The notes beneath the pieces are model-generated. The model did not search any database, was not told where the DNA came from, and saw only the letters and a program-made list of their open reading frames with translations. DNA of 13,715 bases, taken from an uncultured Neisseria sp. Lineage in GTDB: Bacteria > Pseudomonadota > Gammaproteobacteria > Burkholderiales > Neisseriaceae. This document shows, piece after piece, positions 13,002 through 13,715 of this stretch. Location of the stretch: positions 1 to 13,715 of the forward strand of contig CAMURX010000023.1 of NCBI GenBank assembly GCA_947097615.1, in the 5' to 3' direction. Both the position numbers and the translations under genes were made by a program. The first letter of the stretch is position 1, and each line of letters begins with the position of its first letter.

Positions 13002-13715
13002 ATGCAGCCCGCCATCGACCACGTCCAAGCCGCCGCCTTCGATCTCGACGGCACGCTCTGCGACTCCATCCCCGACCTCGCCGCCGCCGCCAACGCCATG
13101 CGCCAAGCCCTCGGCCTGAGTCCGCTGCCGCAGGCAACCATCGAAAGCTACGTCGGCGACGGCATCGCCTCCCTCGTCCACCGCGCCCTCACCGCCGATT
13201 TCCACGGCCAAGCCGAGCCCGCGCAATGGGAAGAAGGCTTCACCCTCTTCGTGCGCCACTACGCCGAACACATCGCCGACGCCACCCGCCCCTACCCCGA
13301 AGTCGAAGCCGGTCTCGGCCTGCTCAAATCCCTCGGCATCCCGCTGGCCGTTGTCACCAACAAAAGTGAAGTGCTGGCCGTGAAACTGCTGCGCGAACTC
13401 GGTCTGGCCGACTATTTCAGCCTCATCCTCGGCGGCGACAGCCTGCCCCAAAAAAAACCCTCGCCCGCGCCGCTGCTGCACGTCGCGCAAGTGCTGGGCG
13501 TCGACCATGCCAACATGATTATGGTCGGCGACTCGCGCAACGACATCCTCGCCGCTAAAGCCGCCGGCTGCACCGCCGTCGGCGTCACCTACGGCTACGG
13601 CGACATGACCCTGCTCTCGCAAGACCCCGCCACCCGCCCCGACTGGCTGATCCGCTCCCTGCCTGAAATCTACGAACACCTGCGGCCACAGAAAACGCAA
13701 GACCCCGCAAACACC
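13002..13715 (+). CDS. gph: Phosphoglycolate phosphatase, HAD family (3' end cut by the window)
   Basis: 238 codons are open to the last base with no stop, so the gene continues past the window, though the family length (about 225-240) is almost reached. HAD motifs are all present: motif I FDLDGTLCDS with nucleophile D14 and D16, motif II VVTNKS with T119, the motif III lysine in QKKPSP (K151/K152), and motif IV GDSRND with D177 and D181. The QALG...YVGDG cap region fits Gph, which removes phosphate from 2-phosphoglycolate formed during DNA repair and oxygenation side reactions. A good ribosome-binding site (AAGGAAG) precedes ATG. Other HAD phosphatases with the same motifs cannot be fully excluded. 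Confidence 0.88.
   Translation, partial: MQPAIDHVQAAAFDLDGTLCDSIPDLAAAANAMRQALGLSPLPQATIESYVGDGIASLVHRALTADFHGQAEPAQWEEGFTLFVRHYAEHIADATRPYPEVEAGLGLLKSLGIPLAVVTNKSEVLAVKLLRELGLADYFSLILGGDSLPQKKPSPAPLLHVAQVLGVDHANMIMVGDSRNDILAAKAAGCTAVGVTYGYGDMTLLSQDPATRPDWLIRSLPEIYEHLRPQKTQDPANT

Noticed and set aside
12978..13700. 240-aa antisense frame opposite gph
   Set aside because: Same compositional shadow; the sense strand has the complete HAD motif set, open to the window end.
1..13715. CRISPR arrays or tRNA genes
   Set aside because: The many short repeats are uptake sequences at irregular spacing, mostly as inverted pairs; no regular repeat-spacer pattern and no tRNA cloverleaf were recognised.

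Overview
The window comes from a Neisseriaceae chromosome, most likely a Neisseria species or close relative. The 12-mer DNA uptake sequence (DUS) AGGCCGTCTGAA, the 'AG' dialect, occurs throughout both flanks, singly, inside genes, and as inverted pairs that make stem-loops after genes. The gene content (suhB, trmJ, luxS-mtnN, gph, and a remnant of a neisserial-type thiG) agrees. The flanks are GC-rich.

Layout. Positions 1-5150 hold a 5'-truncated succinate-semialdehyde-type aldehyde dehydrogenase, a secreted MORN-repeat (YwqK-like) protein, a membrane-anchored NERD-domain protein, a small secreted six-cysteine protein flanked by inverted dRS3-like repeats, a flavin-reductase-like protein, a decayed thiG fragment, and suhB on the minus strand. 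trmJ (5418-6221) diverges from suhB. Positions 11579-13715 hold luxS and mtnN, which overlap by four bases and form the SAH-detoxifying / AI-2 branch, followed by gph, which runs off the window end.

Between trmJ and luxS lies a foreign island of about 5.2 kb (roughly 6285-11441), the most interesting part of the window. It reads as a complete class II (microcin V/colicin V-like) bacteriocin locus. It has a frameshifted XRE-type regulator on the minus strand. Then, on the plus strand, come a 74-aa two-helix membrane protein (candidate immunity), a 123-aa precursor with a microcin V-type double-glycine leader (MRELTLNELHEVGGG), a CvaB-like ABC exporter with an N-terminal C39 peptidase, a small lipoprotein, and a CvaA/HlyD-like adaptor. 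The expected outer-membrane partner, TolC, is not in the window.

Two independent signs show that the island was imported. First, inside it the host DUS is absent and is replaced by other Neisseriaceae dialects (AGGCAGCCTGAA and AGGCTGCCTGAA, as in Kingella/Simonsiella-type DUS). Second, the last 123 bp of trmJ are present twice, once as the real gene end and once immediately after the adaptor gene, about 92% identical. The insertion therefore appears to have entered trmJ by homologous exchange, leaving the old gene end as a scar. That scar still carries the terminator that now closes the bacteriocin operon, next to the luxS promoter.

No tRNA, rRNA, CRISPR array, integrase or transposase gene was seen. 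No gene-free stretch exceeds about 300 bases; the longest are the suhB-trmJ divergent region (about 265 bp) and the regulator-immunity divergent region (about 200 bp).
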